Origin: Xenorhabdus bovienii
Lineage (GTDB): Bacteria > Pseudomonadota > Gammaproteobacteria > Enterobacterales > Enterobacteriaceae
DNA length: 64,000 nt
Assembly: GCF_024721015.1 (NCBI RefSeq)
Contig: NZ_JANAIF010000009.1
Coordinates: forward strand, 27,422-91,421
Direction: 5' to 3'
In this document: positions 17,510-26,953 of the stretch, one piece after another
Layout of the letters: each line of letters opens with the position of its first letter
How positions within the stretch are numbered: the first letter of the stretch is position 1
Position numbers and translations under genes: made by a program
Notes under the pieces: generated by a model
Databases searched by the model: none
Told to the model about the DNA's origin: nothing
What the model saw: the letters and a program-made list of their open reading frames with translations, nothing else

Positions 17510-18396
17510 AAGATTCCTTATCGGTAATCGTAATTATCGTCTCATTGCTAATAATTGGATTTTTCCTTGGAAAAGGAATAAAAACTAATATTAGAGATTA
17601 TCTAGTAAGTTTAATATCAAAAATAGTTATTATCCTTTTATTATGTATGGGCATTGAACTTGGAGAGGTTTTTAATAATACAAATGCTGGTGTGTCAATA
17701 GTTAAAGAATCTATAATTTTGGCTTCATTAATCTCTTTATCTACTTTTTTTCTATTCATAAAATATAGAGAAAAGAATAAATCTGGTTATAATAAACCAA
17801 ACTTCAAGAAGCCTATTATTAGCTGTGCAGTTGCCATGCTTTCTTTCATTTTAGGTGTTTTATTTTATTCATATACTAAAATATCACTGCATAGCATAAG
17901 CTTATCTAGTAACTATGTACTCTATTTACTTATAGTTCTTGTTGGAATGGATTTAGTAAACTTTAAACTTAGCGGAATAAAATTTGACGCAATAAAAATA
18001 CCATTTATAACAATTTTAGGAACTGTTATTGCTGCAGCAATATTTTCTAAAATATATAACTACTCTTTAATAGAGTCCATGTTAGTATCCAGTGGTTTTG
18101 GCTGGTTCTCTCTTTCAGGGCCGATGATAAATACTCTGGCAACCCCTGAGCTAGGAGCTCTAGCTTTCATGACTGACTTTTTCAGAGAAATAATAAGTAT
18201 TACTTTTCTTTATTTTATGGGAAGGTCACAACCACAAGGTGGAATAGGTATTTCTGGAGCTGCTGCTTTAGATTCCGCTCTTCCATTTATCAAAGAAAAC
18301 TGTAAACCAGATAATATAAAATATGCAATAGTTAGTGGTTTTATATTAACTTTACTAGCACCTTTACTAATCTCTTTATTAGCAAGCTTATTATAG
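17506..18396 (+). CDS. lysO: LysO (YbjE) family amino acid exporter
   Basis: Inner-membrane protein of 296 residues with about eight hydrophobic segments starting at residue 5. Family marks are GFGWFSLSGPMI near residue 200, the TPELGALAFMTDFFRE loop, and GAAALDSALPFI near 250, all typical of LysO (formerly DUF340), which exports L-lysine and toxic analogues. It overlaps the dioxygenase remnant by ATGA and is followed by a terminator. The reading frame is intact although its operon partner is broken. The region is much more AT-rich than the flagellar genes, suggesting transfer. The substrate may be a modified amino acid rather than lysine; that is inference. Confidence 0.85.
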   Translation: MKDSLSVIVIIVSLLIIGFFLGKGIKTNIRDYLVSLISKIVIILLLCMGIELGEVFNNTNAGVSIVKESIILASLISLSTFFLFIKYREKNKSGYNKPNFKKPIISCAVAMLSFILGVLFYSYTKISLHSISLSSNYVLYLLIVLVGMDLVNFKLSGIKFDAIKIPFITILGTVIAAAIFSKIYNYSLIESMLVSSGFGWFSLSGPMINTLATPELGALAFMTDFFREIISITFLYFMGRSQPQGGIGISGAAALDSALPFIKENCKPDNIKYAIVSGFILTLLAPLLISLLASLL

Positions 18397-18427
18397 TAAT
18401 TACTCTAATAACAAATAGCTAAATCTA

Positions 18428-18459
18428 AAAAGCCTCGTTTTTAATAGCGAGGTTTTTTC
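18428..18459 (+). terminator. Rho-independent terminator after lysO
   Basis: A CCTCG/CGAGG stem extended by A-tract and T-tract pairing, followed by six T, lies 32 bases after the exporter stop codon. It is a standard intrinsic terminator. Confidence 0.8.
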
Positions 18460-18581
18460 ATGATATATCACAATATACCAATAAAATTTCTCTATTCAGA
18501 GAGAAGGAATCGATACCATTTTGAATTATATTTAAGGAATAGAATGCTTCAAGAAGAAATTGTAACTCCAAAGTCCCAAAA

Positions 18582-18608
18582 GACACAAACGACACAAACG
18601 ACACAAAC
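18582..18608 (+). repeat. 9-bp tandem repeat, 3 copies
   Basis: GACACAAAC is repeated three times without change. It lies between the exporter terminator and the recombinase remnant, in sequence with no gene I can support. Confidence 0.85.
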
Positions 18609-18646
18609 TTTACGTCGTGAGCTAAAATCACGACATCTCACTATGA

Positions 18647-18979
18647 TTTGTTTTTCAACCATCAGTAACGGCTTGTAATGGGCTAAAAACGCAATTCCAC
18701 TCACCTGGAGGATTTGGTCAAATTTGGAAGTCCCTAATAAAAAGGTCAGGAGTCAGGCATAGAAAAGCATACCAAACACGACATACATATGCTTGCTGGA
18801 TGCTATCTGCTGGCGCTAATCCGTCATTTATTGCAACACAGATGGGGCATGTTTCATCACAAATGGTTCATAACGTTTATGGCGCATGGATGAATGAAAA
18901 TAGTGATGACCAAATTAAGCTGTTAAATAAAAAGCTCACGATTGCCCCATGTATGTCCCAAGTAATTAATGAAAATTAA
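18647..18979 (+). pseudogene. Tyrosine recombinase (phage-type integrase), C-terminal remnant
   Basis: The last 110 codons of a phage-type integrase are open in one frame after a TGA at 18644. Marks are FVFQ at the start, then YQTRHTYACWMLSAGANP (the Arg-x-x-His box), IATQMGH (second His region) and VYGAWM with the catalytic Tyr. The N-terminal and core-binding parts are missing, so it is inactive. It ends 30 bases from the stop of fliE and points toward it. It is probably the scar of a mobile element that entered at this border. The family is clear; the original element is not. Confidence 0.85.
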
Positions 18980-19009
18980 TTACTTGATATAAATCAATTA
19001 ATTAACCCA

Positions 19010-19321
19010 TCACACCTGCATACTCATGATCTCATGATATGCACTGACCAGCTTATTCCTGACCTGAATCCCCATCTGCAATGAAATGCTCGATTTCTGC
19101 ATATTAACCATCACGTCATTCAATTCCACACCCGGCACACCCAACGTAAAATCCTGAGACAACTTAGTCGCCGACAGACGGGTTTGATTTATTTTTTCTA
19201 CTGCGGCGGTAAGGTGGCTGGCAAAACCTCCCTGTACTGGCATGGGTTTGGCAATGTTCGTTGCCTGTAATGCCTGTGCCTTCATCTGTTGCAGTACACC
19301 TTCAATTGCCTGAATTGACAT
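19010..19321 (-). CDS. fliE: Flagellar hook-basal body complex protein FliE
   Basis: Rod-to-MS-ring adapter of 103 residues, the usual length. The C-terminal half with GVELNDVMVNMQKSSISLQMG and the VRNKLVSAYHEIMSMQV end is diagnostic. It is exported by the flagellar type III apparatus and is among the first rod proteins assembled. It is transcribed divergently from fliF with a 285-base gap, the standard enterobacterial arrangement. Its downstream side (left) abuts the integrase remnant rather than another flagellar gene. Confidence 0.96.
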   Translation of the reverse strand: MSIQAIEGVLQQMKAQALQATNIAKPMPVQGGFASHLTAAVEKINQTRLSATKLSQDFTLGVPGVELNDVMVNMQKSSISLQMGIQVRNKLVSAYHEIMSMQV

Positions 19322-19606
19322 AAAAACCTCGCGTTAAATCACCCTATTGATTATGTGATTAAGTGCCATATTAGCCTTGGGCTGACATGGCAATTTTTCC
19401 ACGCTGCCACCGTAACATAGCCCTTTCAAACTAAAGCGCGTAATTGAAGTAAAAATTCAAAGCTTATTGTGCCATTAAAAGAGGTGTGAACAGCGAATAA
19501 TGATGGGATTAATAGTAGGAAGAATCTTTTCGCTTGCGTATGGGGAGTCTGTTTTGTTACGCCACGCTTTTAGTATTCATGTTGACCAGCAAGGCAAGGA
19601 TCGTCT
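19322..19606. promoter_or_regulatory. Divergent fliE/fliF control region
   Basis: This 285-base gap between divergent class II flagellar genes should hold back-to-back promoters and an FlhDC site. I see no sigma-28 consensus and cannot place the FlhDC boxes. AAGGA six bases before ATG 19607 is the fliF ribosome binding site. Confidence 0.4.
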
Positions 19607-21316
19607 ATGAGTGCAGCAACAACCGACGTTGAGAACCAAAATAAAGGTTTCAGCGCTATCATCAGCAAGATAAAAGCTGATCCAAAAGTTCCATTATTAG
19701 TTGCTGGCTCTGCTGCCATCGCTATCGTAGTCGCCCTTTTCCTCTGGATGCGCAGCCCCGATTACCGGGTGCTTTACAGCAATCTGAGTGATAAAGATGG
19801 CGGCGAGATCGTCACGCAATTAACCCAAATGAGTATCCCTTACCGTTTTGCTGAAAACAGCTCTGCGCTCATGATACCCACCGATAAGGTACATGAAGCC
19901 CGGTTGAAACTGGCACAGCAAGGGCTGCCCAAAGGGGGAGCGGTGGGCTATGAGTTATTGGATAAAGAAAAATTCGGCATCAGCCAGTTCAGCGAGCAGG
20001 TAAATTACAATCGCGCAAAGGAAGGTGAGTTAAGCCGTACTATTGAGTCCCTTGACCCCGTCGAGAGTGCTCGTGTCATTCTGTCCATACCCAAGCCTTC
20101 TCTATTCGTTCGTGAACAAAAATCCCCTACAGCTTCTGTAACGGTAAGATTACTGCAAGGCCGTACTCTGGATGAGGGACAAGTCAACGCCATTGCGCAC
20201 CTTGTTTCAAGCGGTGTTGCCGGTTTACCGCCAAGCAATGTCAAGATTGTGGATCAGTCGGGGCGTCTGCTGACTCAAGCCGATGCTAATGGACTCGACT
20301 TAAACACCACTCAGTTGAAATACATCCAGGAAGTAGAAAAACGTTTCCAGCATCGCATTGAAACCATTCTGACGCCGGTGGTCGGCCGTGGTAATGTTCA
20401 TGCTCAGGTCACAGCCCAGCTTGATTTCTCTCGCCGCGAACAAACGGCAGAAGAGTATAAACCTAATCAGCCACCTAATGAGGCCGCTATTCTCTCTAAA
20501 CAGAGCAGTTCCAGCGAACAAAGTGGGGGATCACTGGTTGGTGGTGTTCCGGGTGCCTTATCGAATCAACCGAGTGCAGCACCAAGCGCACCGATTGAGA
20601 AACCAAATCCAGACACGAAAGGCAAAGGTGACGAAAAATCCGACCAGAATCGCAGCAGTACTTATAACAATTATGAGCGTCTGGTGAACAACAGCCGCAA
20701 TAACCGTCATGACGAACTGATTAACTATCAAGTCGGTAAAACCATTAGCCATACCCAATTACAGGTGGGCGCAGTAGAACGTCTTTCCGTTGCCGTTGTG
20801 ATCAACTATGCCACTGCTCAGGGAGAAAATGGCCCTGAAACAAAAGCACTGACACCAGAACAGTTATCCCAGATCGAAGCACTAACTCGTGAAGCAATGG
20901 GCTTCTCAACTAAACGTGGCGATAGCCTGAATGTCGTCAACACACCGTTCAACAATACGGCTGAAGTGATAGAACCCCTGCCGTTCTGGCAACACCCGGT
21001 TCTGCTGGAAAAAACGTTAGAGTTGGGCCGTTGGTTACTGTTGGCACTGGTTGCATGGCTATTGTGGCGCAAAATGATCGTGCCGCAAATCGCCAAGAAA
21101 CGTGCGGCGGAAAAAGCAGCACTTAACGCGCAGAAAAATCAACAGAAACAGCAAGCGCCAGAATCCAACGCAGAACTGGATGAAAAAGTGCGCCGTAAGC
21201 TGGCTCGCCAACGAGTCAATGCCGAGATTCAAAGCCAGCGTATCCGTGAACTTGCAGAAAAAGATCCTCGCGTTGTCGCGCTGGTGATCCGCCAATGGAT
21301 GAGTAACGAACAATGA
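19607..21316 (+). CDS. fliF: Flagellar MS-ring protein FliF
   Basis: 569-residue inner-membrane protein that forms the MS ring, the base on which rod, C ring and export gate assemble. There is a first membrane segment near residues 32-48 and a second near 472-490, with the large periplasmic ring-building part between them, including a variable Ser/Gly/Pro-rich stretch around 300-350. The charged C-terminal tail binds FliG. The gene overlaps fliG by ATGA, so the pair is translationally coupled. It leads the long fliF-fliR series. Confidence 0.97.
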   Translation: MSAATTDVENQNKGFSAIISKIKADPKVPLLVAGSAAIAIVVALFLWMRSPDYRVLYSNLSDKDGGEIVTQLTQMSIPYRFAENSSALMIPTDKVHEARLKLAQQGLPKGGAVGYELLDKEKFGISQFSEQVNYNRAKEGELSRTIESLDPVESARVILSIPKPSLFVREQKSPTASVTVRLLQGRTLDEGQVNAIAHLVSSGVAGLPPSNVKIVDQSGRLLTQADANGLDLNTTQLKYIQEVEKRFQHRIETILTPVVGRGNVHAQVTAQLDFSRREQTAEEYKPNQPPNEAAILSKQSSSSEQSGGSLVGGVPGALSNQPSAAPSAPIEKPNPDTKGKGDEKSDQNRSSTYNNYERLVNNSRNNRHDELINYQVGKTISHTQLQVGAVERLSVAVVINYATAQGENGPETKALTPEQLSQIEALTREAMGFSTKRGDSLNVVNTPFNNTAEVIEPLPFWQHPVLLEKTLELGRWLLLALVAWLLWRKMIVPQIAKKRAAEKAALNAQKNQQKQQAPESNAELDEKVRRKLARQRVNAEIQSQRIRELAEKDPRVVALVIRQWMSNEQ

Positions 21317-22305
21317 GCCTGACCGGAACAGAAAGAAGTGCCGTCATGTTAATGACCCTGGGAGAAGATCAGGCGGCCGAGGTGTTCAAGCACCTGAACT
21401 CCAGGGAAGTACAGCAACTGAGTATCGCGATGGCGGGGATGAGGCAAGTCTCCAACCAGCAGCTGGCTGAAGTGCTGGCAGAGTTTGAAGAAGATGCAGG
21501 ACAGTACGCGGCCCTCAGCATCAACGCCAACGACTACCTGCGTAGCGTCTTGGTGAAAGCGTTGGGCGAAGAGCGTGCTTCCAGCCTGCTTGAAGATATC
21601 CTTGAATCCCGCGATACCACAACGGGCATTGAGACCCTCAACTTTATGGAGCCACAAATGGCGGCTGATATGATCCGCGATGAACATCCGCAGATCATTG
21701 CCACCATTCTGGTTCACCTGAACCGGGGTCAGGCCGCCGATATCCTTGCGTTGTTTGATGATCGCCTGCGCAATGATGTCATGCTGCGTATTGCAACCTT
21801 TGGTGGCGTACAGCCGTCCGCGCTGGCTGAATTGACCGAAGTGCTGAATAACCTGCTGGATGGCCAGAACCTTAAACGCAGCAAAATGGGCGGTGTCCGT
21901 ACTGCGGCTGAAATCATCAACCTGATGAAAAACCAGCAGGAAGAGAGCGTCATTGAGGCAGTGCGTACCTATGATGGTGAACTGGCGCAGAGAATCATTG
22001 ATGAAATGTTCCTGTTCGAAAACCTCATTGGTGTGGATACTCGCAGTATCCAGCGCTTGTTGCAGGAAATTACCACCGACTCCCTGCTTGTCGCATTGAA
22101 AGGCTGCGATCAGGCATTGCGCGATCACTTCCTCAACAATATGTCGCAGCGTGCTGCTGAAATCATGCGTGATGACTTGGCGACCCGCGGCCCGGTTCGC
22201 ATGTCTCAAGTGGAAGCCGAACAGAAATCCATCCTGCTTGTGGTTCGTCGTTTAGCAGAAAACGGCGAAATGATCCTGAATGGTGGTGATGATACCTATG
22301 TCTGA
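21313..22305 (+). CDS. fliG: Flagellar motor switch protein FliG
   Basis: 330-residue C-ring protein that couples to MotA for torque and to FliF and FliM. The EHPQ motif (residues 125-128) of the middle domain is present, as is the charged torque helix region near 280-300. Length equals the E. coli protein within one residue. It overlaps fliF at its start (ATGA) and fliH at its end by 8 bases. Strong conservation and tight coupling indicate a functional switch. Confidence 0.97.
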   Translation: MSLTGTERSAVMLMTLGEDQAAEVFKHLNSREVQQLSIAMAGMRQVSNQQLAEVLAEFEEDAGQYAALSINANDYLRSVLVKALGEERASSLLEDILESRDTTTGIETLNFMEPQMAADMIRDEHPQIIATILVHLNRGQAADILALFDDRLRNDVMLRIATFGGVQPSALAELTEVLNNLLDGQNLKRSKMGGVRTAAEIINLMKNQQEESVIEAVRTYDGELAQRIIDEMFLFENLIGVDTRSIQRLLQEITTDSLLVALKGCDQALRDHFLNNMSQRAAEIMRDDLATRGPVRMSQVEAEQKSILLVVRRLAENGEMILNGGDDTYV

Positions 22306-23002
22306 TAAGTCGAATAAGGCAATTTGGCAGCCGTGGCAGCCAAATGAATTGACTCAGTGGGAAACACTACGGGCGAAACTGGAGCCTATGGGCAACGAGC
22401 CGGAGCCTAGCGAGCAGGATCGTCTGCTGGTGCAGGCCAGAATGCTGGACGCGCTGAAAGAGCAAGCGCGTCAGACCGGCCATGAACAAGGCTTTACGGC
22501 AGGCCAAGCGCAAGGTTATGAACAAGGGATACAAGAAGGCCGACAGGCGGGTCTGGAGCAAGGGTTGCAGGAAGCCAGACAACAGCAGCAGATTGTTGTT
22601 GAACAGTGGAAAGCGTTGCTGGAAGATTTTAGCCATTCACTGGATGGGCTGGATACGGTTATCGCTTCACGCCTGATGCAGCTTTCCCTCACAGCGGCTC
22701 ACCATATTCTGGGGCAGCCCGCAGTGTGTGATGGCACTGCCCTACTGAACCAGATCCGTGAATTTATCCAGCAGGAGCCGATGTTCAGCGGAAAACCACA
22801 ACTGCGAGTCCACCCGCAGAATATCCCACTGGTTGAACAGCAACTGGGGGAAGTTCTGGCATTGCATGGCTGGCGTCTGATTGCAGATAACAAGCTGCAT
22901 CCGGGCGGCTGTAAAGCCAGTGCGGATGAAGGCGATCTGGATGCCAGTCTGGCAACACGCTGGCATGAAATGTGTCGTCTGGCGGCGTCAGGAGAATTGT
23001 GA
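22298..23002 (+). CDS. fliH: Flagellar export ATPase regulator FliH
   Basis: 234-residue cytoplasmic partner of FliI that forms the peripheral stator of the export ATPase. Repeated GxxxG spacing ([18 protein letters not shown] and onward, residues 60-90), typical of FliH, is visible, followed by a coiled region and a conserved C-terminal FliI-binding domain. ATG 22298 overlaps the fliG stop and gives the usual MSDK start; a longer frame beginning upstream inside fliG is less likely. The stop shares one base with the fliI start (TGATG). Confidence 0.94.
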   Translation: MSDKSNKAIWQPWQPNELTQWETLRAKLEPMGNEPEPSEQDRLLVQARMLDALKEQARQTGHEQGFTAGQAQGYEQGIQEGRQAGLEQGLQEARQQQQIVVEQWKALLEDFSHSLDGLDTVIASRLMQLSLTAAHHILGQPAVCDGTALLNQIREFIQQEPMFSGKPQLRVHPQNIPLVEQQLGEVLALHGWRLIADNKLHPGGCKASADEGDLDASLATRWHEMCRLAASGEL

Positions 23003-24366
23003 TGACTGCACGACTTGGGCGCTGGCTGGCAACGTTAGATTCACTGGAAAAACGTCTGGAAAAAACCCCGAAAGTCCGCCGTTACGGACGTCTGACCCGC
23101 GCGACCGGTTTAGTACTGGAAGCCACTGGCATACAGATGCCTTTGGGCGCGACCTGTCTGATCGAACGGCAGAATGGCAGCACGATTGAAGAAGTCGAAA
23201 GCGAAGTTGTTGGTTTCAATGGCGAAAAACTGTTATTGATGCCATTGGAAGAGCTGGAAGGCATAGTACCGGGTGCCCGCGTCTATGCCCGTTCTTACGG
23301 CGAAGATTCGGCTGGCGGACGTCGGTTGCCACTGGGGCCTGAATTGCTTGGCAGAGTGCTGGATGGCTCTGGTCGCCCCCTCGACGGCTTTCCTGCCCCC
23401 GATACAGGTTATCGGGCGCTGTTGACCACGCCCCCTATCAATCCACTGCAACGGACACCCATCAGCGATGTTCTGGACGTTGGTGTGCGGGCCATCAATT
23501 CCCTGCTGACCGTTGGACGTGGGCAACGCATGGGGCTATTTGCCGGATCAGGCGTCGGTAAGAGTGTGCTCCTCGGCATGATGGCTCGCTATACCCAAGC
23601 AGACGTGATTGTCGTTGGACTGATTGGTGAGCGTGGCCGCGAAGTCAAAGATTTCATCGAAAACATTTTAGGTGTGGAAGGGCTGGCACGTTCAGTTGTC
23701 GTGGCCGCGCCTGCCGACGTTTCGCCACTGCTGCGGATGCAAGGTGCTTCTTATGCCACCCGCATTGCCGAAGATTTCCGCGATCGCGGCAAACATGTCC
23801 TGCTGATCATGGATTCCCTCACCCGCTACAGCATGGCTCAACGCGAAATAGCCCTGGCTATCGGCGAGCCACCGGCAACCAAAGGCTACCCGCCTTCCGT
23901 GTTTGCCAAGTTACCGGCACTGGTAGAGCGAGCGGGCAATGGCGTCAGTGATGGCGGTTCGATTACTGCGTTTTATACCGTTCTGACGGAAGGTGATGAT
24001 CAGCAAGATCCGATTGCCGATTCCGCCCGTGCTATTCTGGATGGTCATATCGTGCTATCGCGCTCACTGGCAGAATCTGGCCACTACCCTGCCATTGACA
24101 TTGAAGCTTCCATCAGCCGCGCCATGACCGCACTGATTGATAACGACCATTATCGACGGGTACAGCAGTTCAAACAGTTGCTTTCCAGCTACCAGCGCAA
24201 TCGGGATTTGATTAATGTCGGCGCTTACGCCGCGGGCAGCGATCCTTTACTGGACAGAGCGATTCAGCTTTACCCTCATATGGCTCAGTTCCTGCAACAG
24301 GGCATGAATGAACGTAGTGAGTACGATGCGGCATGTATTCAGCTTCAACAATTATTGCCGATATAG
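23002..24366 (+). CDS. fliI: Flagellum-specific export ATPase FliI
   Basis: 454-residue hexameric ATPase that unloads chaperone-substrate complexes at the export gate. Walker A GSGVGKS near residue 180, [10 protein letters not shown] after it, and Walker B LLIMDS near 265 are intact. ATG 23002 overlaps the fliH stop (TGATG), has AGGAG upstream, and gives the normal MTARL start. The 3' end, including the stop codon, is tandemly duplicated in the downstream spacer without changing the protein. Confidence 0.97.
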   Translation: MTARLGRWLATLDSLEKRLEKTPKVRRYGRLTRATGLVLEATGIQMPLGATCLIERQNGSTIEEVESEVVGFNGEKLLLMPLEELEGIVPGARVYARSYGEDSAGGRRLPLGPELLGRVLDGSGRPLDGFPAPDTGYRALLTTPPINPLQRTPISDVLDVGVRAINSLLTVGRGQRMGLFAGSGVGKSVLLGMMARYTQADVIVVGLIGERGREVKDFIENILGVEGLARSVVVAAPADVSPLLRMQGASYATRIAEDFRDRGKHVLLIMDSLTRYSMAQREIALAIGEPPATKGYPPSVFAKLPALVERAGNGVSDGGSITAFYTVLTEGDDQQDPIADSARAILDGHIVLSRSLAESGHYPAIDIEASISRAMTALIDNDHYRRVQQFKQLLSSYQRNRDLINVGAYAAGSDPLLDRAIQLYPHMAQFLQQGMNERSEYDAACIQLQQLLPI

Positions 24367-24390
24367 CTTATTGCCAATATAGCTTATTGC
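24361..24390 (+). repeat. Direct duplication of the fliI 3' end
   Basis: ATATAGCTTATTGC occurs at 24361-24374 and again at 24377-24390. The first copy contains the fliI stop codon. It is a 16-base period duplication in the fliI-fliJ spacer. Confidence 0.9.
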
Positions 24391-24460
24391 TAATACAACT
24401 TTGCTATTAATGTAATTCAGTAACGCTTATGTCTGTTTTGTCATTAAAACGAGGAAATAC

Positions 24461-24907
24461 ATGCAACAGCACTCCCCTCTCGTGACTTTACGTGAACTTG
24501 CTCAAGATGCGGCGGAAAAAGCGGCAAGGCAACTTGCACAGATCCGGCAGAGTCACCAGCAAATGGAGCAACAGCTCACGGCGTTGACGAATTATCAGGA
24601 TGAATATCGTACACGTTTAAATGACACACTCAGTTGCGGCATGTCCAGCTCAACCTGGCAAAACTATCAGCAGTTCATGAAAACGCTGGAAATGGCGATT
24701 GAACAACACAGGTTACAGCTTACCCAATGGAAAAATCGGCTTGAGCAGGCCATGTCACAATGGCAGGAAAAACAGCAGCGTCTGAACGCCTTCGACACAC
24801 TGCAACAGCGGGCAGAGCACAATTTGAAGTTACACCAGAATCGCATGGAGCAAAAACAAATGGATGAGTACGCACAACGTGGTGCACAACGGAGAATGAA
24901 ACAATGA
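24461..24907 (+). CDS. fliJ: Flagellar export chaperone-like protein FliJ
   Basis: 148-residue protein, almost wholly alpha-helical and rich in Gln, Glu and Arg, predicted to form the two-stranded coiled coil that sits in the FliI ring like a gamma stalk. The position between fliI and fliK and the usual length support the call. A GAGGAAA Shine-Dalgarno precedes ATG 24461. The stop overlaps the fliK start as ATGA. The 94-base gap from fliI is longer than other gaps here and contains a duplication. Confidence 0.93.
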   Translation: MQQHSPLVTLRELAQDAAEKAARQLAQIRQSHQQMEQQLTALTNYQDEYRTRLNDTLSCGMSSSTWQNYQQFMKTLEMAIEQHRLQLTQWKNRLEQAMSQWQEKQQRLNAFDTLQQRAEHNLKLHQNRMEQKQMDEYAQRGAQRRMKQ

Positions 24908-26268
24908 ACCTCACTCTTTTGCCTACTGATATAAAACTCACGGAAAAAAGTCAGCCGACGTTGAATGATCCCTTGGCCCGTAACAATTCTTCTGAATTTG
25001 GGCAGCATCTCGATGCAGAAATAGCCTCTGTGCGGAAGACGGCGGCCCGGGCTGATAAAAATGGTCTGAACAATGAGAAGCACCCCAGCGATAACCCAAT
25101 CGAAGGTGAATTGGCACCCTTACTGGCTGTAGCAGACAACACTGTAATTAGCGTTGGTGGTAAAACGCTGGCTGGGGGCAAACCATTGACAGAAATCTCC
25201 ACACCGGAAAGCGATATTGATTTCGCTGTGTTGAAGGATGAAGATCTCTTGTCTGCTGAAGCTCTGGTTGCTGCAATGCCAATCCAACTCGCAGGATTGA
25301 TCAACGCTCAGTCGATTCCTGCGGAGGGTGCTGAAAACACAGACGAACTGCTACGTGGTGAAAATACCGGTGCGGAGACTTTACTGGGTCAGAATGTAAA
25401 ACCTGGCAAGAATGCAAAAGTCGATGCTGCACTGATCACTACAGATCGTACTGACCACCCCAAAGATGGCGAACAAGATAAAAGTATCCGGTCTTTCGCC
25501 ACGCAAGAGACGACCCTGAGCAACAACGCGGAACAATCAACCAAAACACGTCCAACTTTGGCTCCCGTTGCCGGGCAAGTGAAACTCGCCATCAATAATA
25601 AAGCAGAACAAAACTCCGCTTCCCAAAATAACGGAAAAGAGTTGAATCAGTTCCAGACAGCGATTCAGGGGATACCCGCACGGGTGGCGGCCACGGCTGA
25701 AACTTCCCAGCCAGAATTACCTGCGATACTGGCTGCCTCTCCCCTGCTTTCAGCGGGACAGCAAACAACCGGTCAATTTCAGTTAAACGGCACTCCTACT
25801 CCGCTACTGAGTGCCCATCTTGGCAGTGAAGAGTGGCAACAGCAGCTCAACCAACATGTCCTGTTCTTTAATCGCAACGGGCTGCAACAGGCCGAATTGC
25901 GCTTACACCCTCAAGAATTAGGCGCACTGCATATCCGCATGAATGTTGAAGACAATCAGGCTCAACTGCATTTTGTCTCTGCACACCAGCATGTCCGTAC
26001 AGCACTGGAAGCGGCGTTACCCGGGCTTCGCCATGCATTGGCGGAAAATGGCATCCAATTAGCACAAAGCAGTGTAGGCGGTGACACTCAGGGAAACTGG
26101 CAGCAGGAACAGGCGGGCGATTCACCGAGTCATTCCCATCACTCTGCCAAGGCTCAGGGACAGGATTCAGCCGCCGTGACACAGATGCCAACGACTCATG
26201 AATCAGCCATCAAAATAACACCGCAGCAGCTCGCTTCAATTCGCGGAGGTGTTGATATTTTCGCCTGA
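24904..26268 (+). CDS. fliK: Flagellar hook-length control protein FliK
   Basis: 454-residue molecular ruler and substrate-specificity switch. The first 300 residues are low in recognisable motifs and Asn/Gln/Ala rich, as usual for the ruler. The conserved C-terminal domain has LRLHPQELGALHIRM near residue 335 and VRTALEAALPGLRHAL near 365, the part that contacts FlhB. It overlaps fliJ by ATGA. About 200 bases separate it from fliL, so a new promoter may lie there. Confidence 0.95.
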   Translation: MNLTLLPTDIKLTEKSQPTLNDPLARNNSSEFGQHLDAEIASVRKTAARADKNGLNNEKHPSDNPIEGELAPLLAVADNTVISVGGKTLAGGKPLTEISTPESDIDFAVLKDEDLLSAEALVAAMPIQLAGLINAQSIPAEGAENTDELLRGENTGAETLLGQNVKPGKNAKVDAALITTDRTDHPKDGEQDKSIRSFATQETTLSNNAEQSTKTRPTLAPVAGQVKLAINNKAEQNSASQNNGKELNQFQTAIQGIPARVAATAETSQPELPAILAASPLLSAGQQTTGQFQLNGTPTPLLSAHLGSEEWQQQLNQHVLFFNRNGLQQAELRLHPQELGALHIRMNVEDNQAQLHFVSAHQHVRTALEAALPGLRHALAENGIQLAQSSVGGDTQGNWQQEQAGDSPSHSHHSAKAQGQDSAAVTQMPTTHESAIKITPQQLASIRGGVDIFA

Positions 26269-26471
26269 TTTCAGGATGCACGGTAATAAACGGCAAGAAA
26301 AAGAAAGAAGGCCGATAACAAACGTATGAGTTAATGGTTTTTTCCGCGTTTGTTCTCGCTATTGGCGGAACAAAGACGCGGGATAATTGATATCGATTTT
26401 GATGGATAAGAAGACCCGCCACGGAATGCGCGGGAACTTATCCGCAACGGAAAACAGGAATTTGTCTGTCC

Positions 26472-26948
26472 ATGTCTGATTATAGCTACGAGCGTAAACG
26501 CACAAATCCAATTTGGATAATACTGTTAATACTGATTGCTGTTCTTAGTGCCGCCATCGGAGGGTATAGCTGGTGGACAATGAAGCAGCCAACCAAGAAC
26601 AGCACCGAAAAAGCCAAAGTCATCAGTACCCCGGTATTTATGACGCTGGAGAATTTTACCGTCAATTTGATCGACAACGAAGACCATATTGACCGTGTTT
26701 TACATGTTGGAGTGACACTGCGCCTGCCTGATGAAAAAACCCGTCAGCGCTTCCATGATTATCTGCCAGAAGTTCGTAGCCGTATGCTGCTATTGTTATC
26801 CCGTCAGAAAGCGATAGATCTGGCGAACGATGACGGCAAGATGCGTTTGGTGGCAGATATCAAGCAGACACTGCGCCCAACGATGATACCCGGTGAGCCA
26901 GATCAAGTGGTCACCGATGTGTTGTTTACCACGTTTATTTTGCGATAA
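26472..26948 (+). CDS. fliL: Flagellar basal body-associated protein FliL
   Basis: 158-residue single-pass inner-membrane protein near the stator units that supports motor output. One N-terminal membrane helix (about residues 14-36) is followed by a periplasmic stomatin-like domain ending with VVTDVLFTTFILR. It is the first gene of the fliLMNOPQR group and lies five bases upstream of fliM. The 203-base spacer before it has no obvious sigma-28 site. Confidence 0.95.
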   Translation: MSDYSYERKRTNPIWIILLILIAVLSAAIGGYSWWTMKQPTKNSTEKAKVISTPVFMTLENFTVNLIDNEDHIDRVLHVGVTLRLPDEKTRQRFHDYLPEVRSRMLLLLSRQKAIDLANDDGKMRLVADIKQTLRPTMIPGEPDQVVTDVLFTTFILR

Positions 26949-26953
26949 TCACG

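Noticed and set aside
16849..18608. CRISPR-like array from the short tandem repeats
   Set aside because: The repeats are contiguous 9-bp units without spacers; no CRISPR repeats or cas genes are seen anywhere in the window.
18460..18678. 72-codon frame after the lysO terminator
   Set aside because: It begins inside the T-run of the terminator, contains the 9-bp repeat and overlaps the integrase remnant in another frame; no motif supports it.
16400..19000. tRNA gene as integration site for the island
   Set aside because: No cloverleaf-like sequence or T-loop consensus could be found by eye near the integrase remnant.
21349..22209. Long open frame antisense to fliG (286 codons)
   Set aside because: It mirrors the codon bias of fliG, has no recognisable motif, and fliG itself is certain.
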